This document shows positions 53,340 to 64,000 of a stretch of DNA of 64,000 nucleotides, in pieces. Where the stretch lies: NCBI GenBank assembly GCA_946902875.1, contig OX336340.1, positions 6,469,739-6,533,738 on the forward strand. Direction: 5' to 3'. How positions within the stretch are numbered: position 1 is the first letter of the stretch; the number at the start of each line of letters is the position of its first letter. The notes beneath the pieces were generated by a model that made no database searches, had not been told where the DNA came from, and was given only the letters and a program-made list of their open reading frames with translations. The position numbers were made by a program, and so were the translations under genes. The DNA is from Nematopogon swammerdamellus. Its lineage: Eukaryota > Arthropoda > Insecta > Lepidoptera > Adelidae.

Positions 53340-53575
53340 TCTATACATATAATAAAATCGTAAATTCAAAAAAGTCTGTACATTGAATATATTCGAAAAA
53401 AAAAACAACCAGGATGTCATACAATGGGAAACTGAACATGCTAGAAACTTTTTTTAAAATTATTGTCTGTCTGTACGCGCATCACGCAAAAACCACTGAA
53501 CGGTATTTGACGAAACTTTATATAGTGACAGTGTATATTCTGGGTTAACATAATTATACATATTTTTGTAAGATT
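53340..53575 (+). mobile_element. Helitron-like 5' end fragment
   Basis: TCTATACATATAATAAAATC preceded by A, then GTCTGTACATTGAATATATT, GTCTGTACGCGCATCACGCA, AAAACCACTGAACGG. This is the 5' part of the family of elements A-C; the remainder is missing. Confidence 0.7.
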
Positions 53576-53596
53576 GACATACTGTGATACAACCGA

Positions 53597-53913
53597 GTGG
53601 GGCCGGTACTTTAAAAGAATAGCTCCACTGCATCTCTCCCCGCGTATGTCGTAAAAGGCGACTAAGGGATATGACTTCCTTCTTATATTACTAGGTGGTA
53701 GGGTTTAACCCGCCCGGGTTGGTACCACCGCACTGAATGAAAGGTCGGTCGAAACGGCTATGTAAATAGTTAGTGTTTTCCGTCCAGTTCAGTGTAGCCG
53801 GCACGACCGAAGGGAAGCACTGACGTGGCACCAAGTTCACCCGGTGTTATGGGCTGACATCACGGATGTTGTAGGTGATGGAGCCAACCGTGTCAGTTTC
53901 CATAAAAAAAAAA
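53597..53913 (+). mobile_element. SINE-B' copy, full length; reference for head swap
   Basis: Third-type head GTGGGGCCGGTACTTTAAAA, CATCTCTCCCCGCGTATGTC, AAAAGGCGACTAAGGGATAT passes directly into TACTAGGTGGTAGGGTTTAA and the rest of the shared body, ending TTTCCATAAAAAAA. Confidence 0.9.
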
Positions 53914-54514
53914 CAACGAAACAAAAGGAATAATGCAATAGTTCCTTCCGTGGATAATACCTAGATATTCGTAGATATTCTAATTTTCCAAGGATCGTCG
54001 AGGCGCGCGGCAAGGGTGGCGGAGAGGCGGTGGGGGGCGGCGATGCGGGGCGCGGACGGAGTAGAGAGAATGTTTATTTCTTCGAGTTTTACAGTTTCAG
54101 GCTCTCAGCGGCGAAACAAAAAGCAATGAATCTAGCTGTTCAATAAAGCAGGCGCGGGGGAGATTTATATTTCGATTAGCGAATCTATTTGCGAGCAACG
54201 TGTTGAAGTGCCGCCTAAAAAGTTCAACAGTAATGGGAAACGCACAGATTTCAGCTTCGAAAAAGCACAAGCAGGAAAGAAAATACCCTCTGATAAAGAA
54301 CTGGCAATTTTTAAGTGAACGAATAAGTTCCTCTCAATAATAATTATTAATTAAATATTCGATTTGTCTCGTCAGAATTTGTTTGTGTTGCTTTTTAAAA
54401 CCTTGTTTTGTTTATTATTATAACATTTATGATGTTAATGTTCTATCTATTCTAATCTATACTACATGAATATACAAAGGTAAAACTATATATTTTTCCC
54501 CCAACAGCAAAGAG
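53914..54514. other. Unassigned sequence with a GC-rich patch
   Basis: 53996-54062 is GC-rich (GGCGGAGAGGCGGTGGGGGG). No recognisable gene. Confidence 0.4.
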
Positions 54515-54906
54515 CGGCGGGTGGCCGAGTTGTCTGCGAGAGGTCCGAGGTTCGAATCCGGTCGGTCGGCGTGTACCAACGAGTTTTCCTGACGGAAAAT
54601 TTTACGTGCATTCCTACACCTGCTGCTTCACCGTTCGGGAACCGGTGTGAAACTTTAGGTCCCTTCCCTTGCCCCTTGCTAGGTGGTAGGTTCAAATTGT
54701 ACCCGACTGGGTTTGTGCCACCGTACTGGACATAAGATGACCGCATAGCAGCAGTCCCGGCTGTGTTCTCCTCTAGATCAGTACTGCCACTAATCCAAGG
54801 GGAAGTCTCTGGTATGGCACCTACCTTCTCAGAGGTGATATTGGCTGGTTGAACATGTGCTTTGGCCCCTCGGACTCAGCCACCCATACCGGATTACATA
54901 AAAAAA
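54515..54906 (+). mobile_element. SINE-A copy, full length
   Basis: GGCGGGTGGCCGAGTTGTCT (A box; a deletion removes part of the tRNA head), GAGGTTCGAATCCGGTCGG (B box), shared body, ACCCATACCGGATTACATAA plus poly(A). Confidence 0.88.
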
Positions 54907-55341
54907 GAGGAATTTTCATATTAAAAATTGCAGTAGCGAAGCCTGATTGGGGTTATTAAAAATTTAAAGGAGATAAAATAGCAAACTGAAAACTACAATT
55001 TATCATTTTAATGCCACTAGCCGCAACGCATAGCGATCTATCATAATATTTTCATAAAGTTTTTCCAAAAAAGCGCTCCCGAAATTCCGCAGCCGGACGT
55101 GTCCTGAGACTTAACGAGCTGTAATTTATCGCAGTTTTCATGCGTTTTATTACCTGCTTTATCGGCCGTTCGCAAATATCGATGAGGGCATAAAGACGGA
55201 ACAATAAAATGTTGCCTACTACTGTCGTAAAGCGCCGGAGTAGCCGAGCGAGTGTGAATGAAGACGCCCTTTGGGGGGAAGGTTTCGCCAACTGTTTTAT
55301 AGACTGTAAAAACAAATTTCTGACCGTGTCAAATTATTTCA
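54907..55341. other. Unassigned sequence
   Basis: Nothing recognised. Confidence 0.4.
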
Positions 55342-55975
55342 TTAGGGTTTCGTGCCTCAAAACAGGACAAAAACCCTTATTTATAGGATGACTCTTCTGT
55401 CTGTATGTATGTCTGTCACAGAGTATTTTCTCTCAATCTAGTGGACGAAAAAAGTTTAAATTTGGTACATATATAGAGTTTGATGACCCAGTGAACGGGA
55501 CATGACAAAAAAAATATGACAACCCATACTGAATATGCATATGTCTCAATGAGATATTGTTAATGTTGTGTGTTCTTTAGGGTGAAATAAAAATCTGGCA
55601 TCTGAATCTTAATCCCAACCACGGACGTATGTGTAAATTAACTAATTTCGATTTTGGGGACAATTTAGTTTAGAAAGTAAAATCTTTTTTTTTTATGATT
55701 GCATCCTGTGATCTATCAATGAAAAGGGCTCGTTATAAGGAATAACAATGTTTTTTAAATATTTTTAAGATGCATAGTTAAAAACAATTGAGCATCCGCT
55801 TATCTCCGAAACTACTGAGTCTAAAATTTGGAAACAAATAGAAAATGTATGTAAAGGCTCTAGCCTCTGTTATAATTTACAGGCAAATCTAATCTTTAAG
55901 TTCTCGCGGAAAACAGAAGGGTACGGAACCCTCTCCACGCAAGTTCAACTCCCACTTGACCGCTTTTTTTACATC
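55342..55975 (-). mobile_element. 'GTTCCGTAC' repeat, longest member (634 bp)
   Basis: TTAGGGTTTCGTGCCTCAAA, GGATGACTCTTCTGTCTGTA, CTAGTGGACGAAAAAAGTTT ... AGGGTACGGAACCCTCTCCA, CCCACTTGACCGC. Its internal sequence is not in the short members, so the short ones may be deletion derivatives. Confidence 0.68.
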
Positions 55976-56458
55976 AAATAGCTTAAACAATTAAAATAGG
56001 GTAAAACCTCTATCACACATTGAGTTCAATTTACTTCTTCACGAATTATTGTGATGGTGAAACTTTGCTCCCCTGTCACAAGAAATACGAACGCAATATT
56101 GTTCTATGATGAAATGTATTATTTCTGCTCCATTATTACGTTCTGATAACGTATAAACGAAGGGCTCCTAAATCAATAATACTCTCTTTGGTATTCAATC
56201 GATTTCATTACTTTTGTCTCGCAGTCAATTGAGCTTCCCCTCACAGCTCCGACTCAATCGGTGAAGATTTCCTAAACAAATACCTTTACAATTACCAATA
56301 ACCTGTATTGACTTCTAGCGCTGACGAAAATAGCCTCGTACAGTCAATTAATAAACTAACTGATTATTAGAAAATTTAACACATTAACAGCTATTTCGAA
56401 AGCTTCAAAATGCTTTCAACCTGGACGTAAAACTGTTTTAAAAACATTGAACGGACTT
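55976..56458. other. AT-rich unassigned sequence
   Basis: Nothing recognised. Confidence 0.4.
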
Positions 56459-56618
56459 AAAAAAAAACAACAACTTAGAACTACAAATTGTTAAATAATT
56501 GAGTTGAAAGACGGTACAAAAGCACAAAAGGGCTTTATCTATACATTTTCTGGTGTGCTTTTGTACCGCCTTCAACTCAATTATTTAATTATTTTTAGTT
56601 CTAAGTTGTCGTTTTTTT
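56459..56618. mobile_element. Foldback MITE, member 2
   Basis: ACAACTTAGAACTA ... TTAAATAATTGAGTTGAAAG and ACGGTACAAAAGCAC mirror GTGCTTTTGTACCGCCTTCA, ACTCAATTATTTAA and TAGTTCTAAGTTGT. Related to 27632-27822. Confidence 0.8.
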
Positions 56619-56639
56619 GTGTTCTAATCTATCACAGAA

Positions 56640-56925
56640 ATCGGTTGTCGTGGTATAGAATTATTCGCCCATTTGACACACTTAACAGTCCAAATTTGGA
56701 AAACTACTGAACCGATTTTGATAAAACTTGTACTGAGATGTAAGCCAATAAAGAATGGTCACAATCCGATTAATAGTTTCGGAGAAATGCGTGGACAAAC
56801 ATACATACATATTAAACATAAAAACATACATACATACACCTATAAAATTTTGCAGTTCCAATAATATTACATACATACGTTGTCGAATTGATAACCTCCT
56901 TTTTTATTTGAAGTCGGTTAATAAT
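56640..56925 (+). mobile_element. Lepidopteran repeat ending in 'TTTGAAGTCGGTTA'
   Basis: ACTACTGAACCGATTTTGAT, ACATACATAC runs, and CTCCTTTTTTATTTGAAGTC then GGTTA, a common lepidopteran repeat end. Class uncertain. Confidence 0.45.
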
Positions 56926-58120
56926 AAAAATTCTAAACGCGAATACCTGCGTAACTTAAATCTCACTTAATTGGATCCACATTCTTGACATTTGCGAAAG
57001 ATCTTAAAATTTTCCTAAGCTGAGATTGTTTTCCGCCAAGGTTTTTAATATAATCAAAGATGTAATAAATTAGTGGAGGGCGCTTCAGTCATAACTCGAA
57101 CAAATAAATTGTTTCTTTTCTCTTTTGATCTCAGTTTCAAGGTAGGAATTCCGAGAAGGCTCTTCGTTAAGCGAATATTTCTCAAATTATGCGCGTATTC
57201 TTTGCCTTTTAATCGCAGTAGGTACCGGCGCACAGTAGATTGGGTTCTAAATTAAATTTCGAGTCGCTCTATTCTACTAAAGCGACCACAGATCACCCAA
57301 AAATTGCTAGATAGACGATGAAACGTCTGCCGTGTAGAAAAAAAACTATTATTTCATAAATATTTTAATTTAAAATTTAAATAAAATGTAGAAATAAATA
57401 ACTTTTAAATTATGAATTAAATAATTTTAATGTTAATAAAAATATTTTCCAAATTTAAATATATATTTAACTATATTTTTATTAATATTAATAATTAAAT
57501 ATATATATTTATTTAATATAAATAAAAAATAATAATTATTAATAACATTTTATACCTATATAAATGTATAAACATGTGTTAAAATAATCCGCTTATCGCG
57601 CCTGTTAGATGTTATAATGCGATCGCTGGATGTACACGAAGCACAGTCTACGCATTGCTATATGTTGATTGGTAGGCATTTTAGCGACATTGTATCATAC
57701 AGAGCGGTCTCCATGGCACATTTAGCCTTTATGTACATATCTGATCTGTGAAAGCGACGATGTTTTTCCTGAGGCGCCCGGAGCAAATTGGATCCTCGCG
57801 TCCTCACATTCACTCTTGTATTTTCTGTTCGACAATACCTGGTGATGTTATCTTTGCATGAGAGCTATTTTAATGAGTGCGGTACCGATCGACACGGCAC
57901 TTCCATTAGCTGAATTTGATGAAGACTCAAGAACTGATTGTCTCTGCGAAGTGTTGCTTGTGCGCGCGCAGATGTGTCGCTCCCGAAGTAAATTCAAAGC
58001 TTTCTTATCCAAACGTATGAGTTATTGTTCGTCTTAAACAAAATTAAAGCAGCCATTTTGTAATTGTTGAATACCTAAGTAGTTAGAAATTAGAGTTTAT
58101 ACTTTGACGTGCACATACAT
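56926..58120. other. Unassigned stretch, very AT-rich at 57340-57560
   Basis: 57340-57560 is nearly all A and T. 57560-58100 is of mixed composition and unrecognised. Confidence 0.4.
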
Positions 58121-58549
58121 ACACACCACACACTGTATCCATGTCTGGATCGGGGTAAGCAGAGTAATCATTGTTGTATTGCAAGGACTCTGGTAAATGG
58201 TATTTGTACAAGTCAACTACCAAGCAGCAAGTAAGGCGTGGAGTATGGTCAATCAATCCAAGGAAGTCTCCGGTATGGCACCTCTACCTTGTCGGAGGTG
58301 ATATTGGCTGGTCGGAGCATGTGCTTTGGCCCCTCCGACTCAGCCACCCATATCGGATAACATAAAAAAAATGGTAAGACCCACCTGCTGCATGACTCAG
58401 TGGAAAGACTGGGCCAAGGTGAAAAATGGCTAGCCTGTCGCCTGTCAGCACAGCATCTTGTCCTTATCCCTTAGTCGCCTTTTGCGACATGTACGGGGAG
58501 GGATGAAGCGGGGCTATTATTTTTAAGTACCGATATCGGCCCCACACAG
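58121..58549 (-). mobile_element. SINE-C copy split by a SINE-A fragment
   Basis: Tail part ACACTGTATCCATGTCTGGA ... AGCAGCAAGTAAGGC; then a plus-strand SINE-A piece; then GACCCACCTGCTGCATGACT ... ATCGGCCCCACACAGG. Confidence 0.8.
58241..58370 (+). mobile_element. SINE-A 3' fragment nested in SINE-C
   Basis: AATCCAAGGAAGTCTCCGGT, TCGGAGGTGATATTGGCTGG, ACCCATATCGGATAACATAA plus A run. Confidence 0.85.
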
Positions 58550-58612
58550 GACGTTTTTTAAAGTAAGTTCTATAGTATTTAAAAATGTCAAAATAGATAT
58601 ATGAAACAATGT

Positions 58613-58842
58613 CCGCCGTGCTAAAGAGCCACGGGCTGGACACCTATCACCTTGGCACGGCCGTTTCCACCAAATCATTTCTTCGTAGCTTGTAGATAGT
58701 CGCGCTTGTAAGTATTTTCCTAATACTTTGCTGAACGTAGTGGTCAGTGTTGTGCCGCATTTGGTCGTGTTCTTGCACCGGAACACCGATAAATTTTCTC
58801 ACCTTGATTGTTGGCGTACAGCGTGATGATATGTATGTATGC
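58613..58842 (+). mobile_element. SINE-C copy, diverged, head missing
   Basis: GCCGTGCTAAAGAGCCACGG, CACCTTGGCACGGCCGTTTC, TCCTAATACTTTGCTGAACG, GGCGTACAGCGTGATGATAT, tail ATGTATGTATG. Confidence 0.78.
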
Positions 58843-59013
58843 AATTCCAAATGAACAACACAGACAAAGTTTCATCCGCAATGTTGAAAGTTCTCAAAAG
58901 CGCACTCTAACGAAAGCGTTAGGTACTAGGTAGGCACCTACTTGGTCTTTCGTGCGGCTAAGCCGAGAATACACAGTGCAGCTCCGAGTTAGGAGATGCA
59001 AGTTGCTTCAGAC

Positions 59014-59580
59014 CAGGGTTGTTGCGAACATCAGCATCAGCATCAGCATCCGCGGAACTTCAGCATCATTTTCAATATCAGCATCGCATCAGCATCCGCA
59101 TTGATCAATGCTGATTATTAATGCTGATGTTTGAGTCGTGACATGAGCGCGGAGGGGCGGAGTGATAGTTCACACTAATAATAATAATTTAATTGCTAAT
59201 ATAATTTACCAAACCTTCTTGGAACAGACTCGGAGCCGAAAAAGCGCAGCACATACCAAATACAGTTCCAAATAGTTTCAAAGTTCCGTCCAATACTAAT
59301 AATTTAATTGCTAAGATAATTTACTAAACTGGTGCTGGTATCAGATCGATTCTTTTTTTTAATGTCACAAAATTATTAAAACACAATCTTTTATTTCAAT
59401 ACCAACCAAAACTTTGTATATAAATTCATAATATTCGTGTAGTTCAGTATTTTTCCCTTTTTTTTAAGAAAATAATTAAAATCAGCATCAGCATCCGCTG
59501 ATGTCAATGATAAAATATAAGCATCAGCATCAGCATCAGCATCAGGTGATGTGAAAAAATGTGCATCAGCAACAACCCTG
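59014..59580. mobile_element. hAT-type MITE with CATCAG-rich ends
   Basis: 12-bp terminal inverted repeats CAGGGTTGTTGC (59014-59025) and GCAACAACCCTG (59569-59580), flanked by a perfect 8-bp duplication CTTCAGAC (59006-59013, 59581-59588). CAGGG ends and 8-bp duplications define hAT elements. Both ends carry (CATCAG)n arrays in partly inverted arrangement. No transposase. Confidence 0.92.
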
Positions 59581-59588
59581 CTTCAGAC

Positions 59589-61235
59589 AGGTGTTTTAGT
59601 GAGATTGCAACGGAGAGAGTATGCTTAATATATTATATACCACGTTCCACCGCGCCTCCTACAATCAGGCTTAGGGTTCCGCTCCAGACGTGTACTCGGT
59701 AGACTTTTGCTTGAATTTACGACTTTAATTACATGCGCGCGCGTGGAAATTTGGCCTTACTTGACTGAAAATTGCTAACAAGTGCGTGTTTCACTGGCGT
59801 ACTTTTGTCTTTCTATAATGCCAAATTTACATACCTGTGGCGCTATCTTTTATTTCGTAGCGTGAATATGTACTAACAGATATTTAGCACGTTTCTTGTA
59901 TGGAGACCCCCTTACAAGACATATTGCTCTTCTGTATGGTATCTTCTGTCTTCTTCTGTGTCTTTGTTAGTGTATTTGTGTGCAATAAAGTATTTATATT
60001 CTATTCTATTACAATATCTAATAAAAAAATTTAAAAAATAATTAGTGAAAAATATATCAACAAAAAGATAATAAAATACAAAGAACATAGGGTTCAGTAA
60101 AGTTTTTAATAAATTTGAGTCTATGCACATAAACAATTTGAATCATCATAGTCAGCAGAATTTGTATTAAAAAAAATACTTACCTTTCAAAATTGATTGT
60201 CTAAGAGAATGTTTTTCAACTGACTCTGGAACACATTGTTACTATTTATAGATTTAATTTTATCAGGAACATTTTCATACAATTTGGGTCCAATCGGGTC
60301 AGGGTCTTTTATTATATTAAATCTTGTAAATTAAAATCGCCTAAAGTCGTTTCCATTGAGCTTCCTCCATTGAAATAGTTTTGTTAGAAATCATACGTTC
60401 ATTTTAAACCATATACCTACATACCCCATTTCTCGAAGACATTACCAGAGGCGCGGTGACAATAAAATCCAAACGTTCCAACGCTTCGAGGCGGGGGAGC
60501 TTTTTTCATTTCCCTCCCACTTTGTGCACACTTATGAGTGCCCATAAAATACTCGGTTCGTTTACTTATGCAGAGCACAGTTAATACAGCTTCTTGTGCT
60601 CTCTCGGCGTCTCCTTTGAGCGCCAAAGATTTCCCTATCTTCCTTCCCACTTTCCGTTCGCCCGGAATCAGGCGCCGTTATGAGAAGGTTCTCCTTTTAA
60701 AAATTCGCTCGATGAAATCATATTTTCATGGTGTTTTTTCGAACATTGTGCTACCGAGATTGGTGTTTGTAAATGTTCGTAAATGTAGGGAATCTTTTAT
60801 GCAAGCTTGTTTAGAGTTTGAAATTTGGAATTTGGAACGTGTGGAATGTTTTCATATTCAAATCGAAGGACCAATGTTTTACGTTTTCAAACTGATTCAT
60901 ATAAGTATTTGATTTGTAAACTCTAGACGTGACCTCGAGAAAGTTTAGGGGCTGAAGTGAACTGCGACTTGGTAACACTCACAGACTGATGCATCACCGA
61001 TGTTTACACATAAACCGCGAGTGACAGCACTCAAGACTTTTAACTTTTTAGCACACCTTGGAAATCGGGGTACAAACTAATAGCGAAAATTCTTTGCGAA
61101 CTAACCTGTCACCGACTATTACCAAATCGATTCCAGTCCCGAAACATTTCCGGGGTCCCGGTGAAGATATTACATATCAGTATGAATAAAATAATGTATA
61201 CATGTAGGTATTAAATATAACTCAATTTAAACTAT
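59589..61235. other. Long unassigned stretch
   Basis: 59815-59925 (TGTGGCGCTATCTTTTATTT, TAGCACGTTTCTTGTATGGA) matches the 39640-39740 part of the 'GTTCCGTAC' repeat. The open frames at 60417-60912 on both strands have no recognisable domain. No gene called. Confidence 0.45.
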
Positions 61236-61585
61236 TTTTTAACCCCCGACGAAAAAAGAGGGGTGTTATAAGTTTAACGTGTGTGTGTGTGTATGGGTGT
61301 GTCTGTCTGTTGCATCGTAGCTCCCAAACGGATGGACCGATTTTAATGGGTTTTTTTTATTATTGGAAAGCTGGTTTAATCGAGATGGTTGTTAGCTAGG
61401 TTTGTAAATTAAATGATCAAGTAATTAGTAATCAACAATTAATTATCCTAAAAAGTGGAACGATTTGCATGTAACTTAAAAAAAAAAGCTTGAAATAAAA
61501 GTTACATTACAAAGTAAAAAAAAACCCGACCCTTAAAAAGTCAAATAATTTGGGGTTTTTTAAATTTGTAATTTTAAACTAACAA
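61236..61585 (-). mobile_element. 'AACCCCCGAC' repeat, copy 3
   Basis: TTTTTAACCCCCGACGAAAA, (GT)n, GCTCCCAAACGGATGGACCG, AAAGCTTGAAATAAAAGTTA, AAACCCGACCCTTAAAAAG. Opposite orientation to copies 1 and 2; the palindromic part is shortened. Confidence 0.65.
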
Positions 61586-61935
61586 AAGTATGAATTTTCC
61601 TATAAAGAAAACTGCTATTAAAAGCACTTGTGAGCGTTAGATCATGGACTGCTCCAGAGTGCCCGTTGAATAAATAGAATGAATGCGAGGTAAAAGAATG
61701 TTTTACTTCTCCGAGATAAACTCCGAATTACTCGGCAATTAGCAGATTAGGAAAATAACTCAGCCCGTTTCGCCTGGTACTTCTCTCGCGGCCTTTGAGG
61801 CGGCCACGATTCGTTTGGCGGGTCGGCTCGGCTCGTACACACTTGACCTGCCATCATTGTGACAGTCAATGTACTACGTTCGCACGTTTATTGAAAATGG
61901 CGGCGTTTAGTCGGTATGCAATTTTTTTTTCCATG
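61586..61935. other. Unassigned sequence with a YY1/Pho-like motif
   Basis: TGAAAATGGCGGCGTTTAGT at 61890-61910 contains AAAATGGCGGC, which resembles a YY1/Pho site and is also a good start-codon context. No exon structure can be shown. Confidence 0.25.
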
Positions 61936-62304
61936 TTTTTTTTTATGGAAACTGACACAGTTGGCTACATCCGTGATGTCAGCCCATAACACCGGGTGAA
62001 CTAGGTGCCATGTCAGTGCTTCCCTTCCGTCGTGCCGGCTACACTGAACTGGACGGAAAACACAAACTATTTACATAGCCGTTTCGACCGACTTTTCATT
62101 CAATGCGGTGGCATCAACCCGGGCGGGTTGAACCCTACCTAGTAAGGTAAGAAGGGAAGGGACCTACAGTTTTACGTGGAATCCGAACCACGGTCAGCCT
62201 CCAACGGTCGAGCGGTCACCCATCCAAGTACTGAAAGGCTCAGCGTTGCTTAACCATCAATAGCGGCAGTCGACTGTCTGCACCACTGAGCTATCGAGGC
62301 TGAC
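61936..62304 (-). mobile_element. SINE-B copy, complete tRNA/5S head
   Basis: GGAAACTGACACAGTTGGCT, shared body, GGAATCCGAACCACGGTCAG, CACCCATCCAAGTACTGAAA, TGCACCACTGAGCTATCGAG, GCTGAC. Confidence 0.88.
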
Positions 62305-62548
62305 GAAATAGTATCTAGTAATAGGCATAGTATATATTTTTATTTTAAAAAATGTTTCTTGGAACAATTGCTTTATTTTCTTTAGACGGCAATACAGTGT
62401 GAGCGAGAGGCAAATAGGAGCGCCGTCATTTTCAATTCCTTTCTTTAAGTAACCAGGTTATACGTGAGAACTTAGTACATTGCTCTTCATTGCTTATGCA
62501 CAACAATACAATAGTACATAGATGCAGCCAATTCTGTCACTCAACTTA

Positions 62549-62812
62549 CATACCACGCGCTGTATCCCGAAAATCGGGTAAGAAGAGTAATCGGTGTTGT
62601 TCTGCAAGGACCCTGGTAAATTACAGCACAACACCGACGACCACGGACAAGATGACTATTAAGCAGCAAGTAAGACCTGAAGAGCCATCTGCTGCACACT
62701 CGGTGGAAGGACCGTGCCAAGGTGAGAGGTGGCTAGCCTGTCGACCTTTAGCACGGCATCACGCCTTATCCCTTAGTCGTCTGTGACGACATGCACGAGG
62801 AGATAGATGCGA
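62549..62812 (-). mobile_element. SINE-C copy, head truncated
   Basis: TACCACGCGCTGTATCCCGA, GGTGTTGTTCTGCAAGGACC, GACCGTGCCAAGGTGAGAGG, then GACGACATGCACGAGGAGAT at its right end. Confidence 0.85.
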
Positions 62813-62881
62813 TGCTTGACTGGAATAAAAAGTACTCGGCAAAACAAAACGAAAATCGCGCTTTTTCATATACAAGGAATC

Positions 62882-62990
62882 GTGTAGCCGGCACGACCAT
62901 AGCTAAAAGCATTGACATGGCACTAAGATGTTATGGGCTGATACTCTCTGTAGTGGATGATGTAAGCAATCATGTTAAGTTCCATAAAAA
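62882..62990 (+). mobile_element. SINE-B 3' fragment
   Basis: GTGTAGCCGGCACGACCATA, CATTGACATGGCAC, GTTATGGGCTGATAC and TTCCATAAAAA. Confidence 0.75.
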
Positions 62991-63254
62991 GAAGTTGGGC
63001 AGATTTTTGAGGAATTGATAATTGTTGTTTATTGTATAATTTCATCCACAGGTAGGTAACCTACGCTTGGACATGTCGAAAATTCCGCCAGTTCTAAATT
63101 CAAATGCGAAGAAGAAACTTCGCAAGTCACAATGTTTTGTTAGTATCTTATAAGTATTATATTATAGTAACTTATAAATAATTAACCCACTACCGCTCAC
63201 AAGAGCATTCATATTTACAGCAGAAACATGAATACTGAAGAATTATTTCTAATA

Positions 63255-63437
63255 AGCTTGGCACGAAGACCTAACTGCTGCATGACTCGGTGTAATGAAC
63301 GTGCTAAGGTGAGAGGTGCCTCGCCTGTCGCCCTTTAGCATGACACGACACCTTGTCCTTATCACTTAGTCGCCTTTTACGACATGCGCGAGGAGAGATG
63401 CAATGGGACTATTCTTTTTAAGTACTAGTCCCACACA
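63255..63437 (-). mobile_element. SINE-C fragment (head half)
   Basis: CCTAACTGCTGCATGACTCG, GTGCTAAGGTGAGAGGTGCC, CTTAGTCGCCTTTTACGACA, TACTAGTCCCACACAG. Confidence 0.83.
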
Positions 63438-63797
63438 GTACTGTTGTCAGTGTTATTATTATCTGGGGTAAAGCACCAAACAAACCGCTTTACTGAAAAT
63501 ATTCATTGGTTGACATTTTAAGAAATTGCCAGAAAAATGTCAAACGTAGCCGTTGTCTCAGTTCGTGAATTCGTAACCGCCGTAACATAACGACGTTAGA
63601 ACGTTGGTGAGGAACCGAAAAATACGATTACCTACGCTTCGTTTGAATTTTTTTATTTGCATCTTATTTCAAAATGTATTTTGTTACGAAACAATTTAAA
63701 TTTTTGTCCTATCATGTTGTCGCTTATTCGGAATGTTGGATTTTTTCATGCTTTTCCTTTTCGGCATTTGATAAATACATACACAACTTTTAATTAC
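63438..63797. other. Unassigned sequence
   Basis: AT-rich; nothing recognised. Confidence 0.4.
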
Positions 63798-63925
63798 ATA
63801 CCACACGCTATATCCCGACAATCGGGGTAAGCAGAGTAAACAGTGTTGTGCTGCAAGTACTCTTGTAAATTACAGAACAACATGGTCCACCACATTTAGC
63901 ACAAGTATTAGGACAAGATAACTTA
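63798..63925 (-). mobile_element. SINE-C fragment (tail half)
   Basis: TACCACACGCTATATCCCGA, CAATCGGGGTAAGCAGAGTA, ACAGTGTTGTGCTGCAAGTA, AAGTATTAGGACAAGAT. Confidence 0.85.
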
Positions 63926-64000
63926 TAATAATTTACTGTTGGTTTATTTGGATATAATCGATTTAACACACTATAATAATGGCAAGAATAAAACCGGAAA

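Noticed and set aside
60417..60912. Overlapping open frames on both strands (77 and 124 codons)
   Set aside because: Neither strand shows a known motif; open frames on both strands suggest base composition rather than coding.

Overview
The window is repeat-dominated DNA from the end of an insect chromosome, almost certainly a moth or butterfly. The insect telomere unit TTAGG is present as CCTAA on this strand. Non-LTR retrotransposons of the TRAS type sit inside it with their poly(A) tails joined directly to CCTAA repeats. Several repeat families that I know from Lepidoptera fill the rest. CCTAA on the + strand puts the chromosome end to the left (below position 1) and the centromere to the right. 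I find no intact host protein-coding gene.

Positions 1-6703 are the telomeric block. It holds the 3' end of one TRAS-like element, about 15 CCTAA units, a second 5'-truncated TRAS-like element (end of ORF1; ORF2 with endonuclease, reverse transcriptase, RNase H and a C-terminal zinc motif, broken by two frameshifts), and about 43 CCTAA units. A 1.9-kb Helitron-like element is inserted in the 3' UTR of the second TRAS element.

Positions 6704-24500 hold LINE 3' fragments, SINEs, inverted-repeat elements, a degenerate interstitial telomere-like tract (10347-10450), and two further Helitron-like elements head-to-tail (14605-16647 and 16650-18641). The telomeric Helitron and the third one are nearly identical. 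Both carry one short ORF between two oppositely oriented minisatellite arrays, so each can fold back on itself. Related fragments of that ORF occur near 45.7 kb and 51.0 kb.

Positions 24503-25793 are a dead mariner transposon with perfect 18-bp terminal repeats. From there to 64000 the sequence is a mosaic of SINEs, LINE pieces (CR1/jockey-like and RTE-like), inverted-repeat MITEs, a hAT-type MITE with an intact 8-bp target duplication, a 36-nt G run, and AT-rich DNA in which I recognise nothing.

The most unusual system is the SINE set. At least three heads (a tRNA-like head, a head with 5S-rRNA sequence placed between tRNA-type A and B boxes, and a third head of unknown origin) are joined in different combinations to a shared central body or to a separate body. 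I call these SINE-A (tRNA head + shared body), SINE-B (tRNA/5S head + shared body), SINE-B' (third head + shared body), SINE-C (third head + own body) and SINE-D (tRNA head + LINE-like tail). These names are mine. All family names rest on motif recognition from memory; no database search was run.
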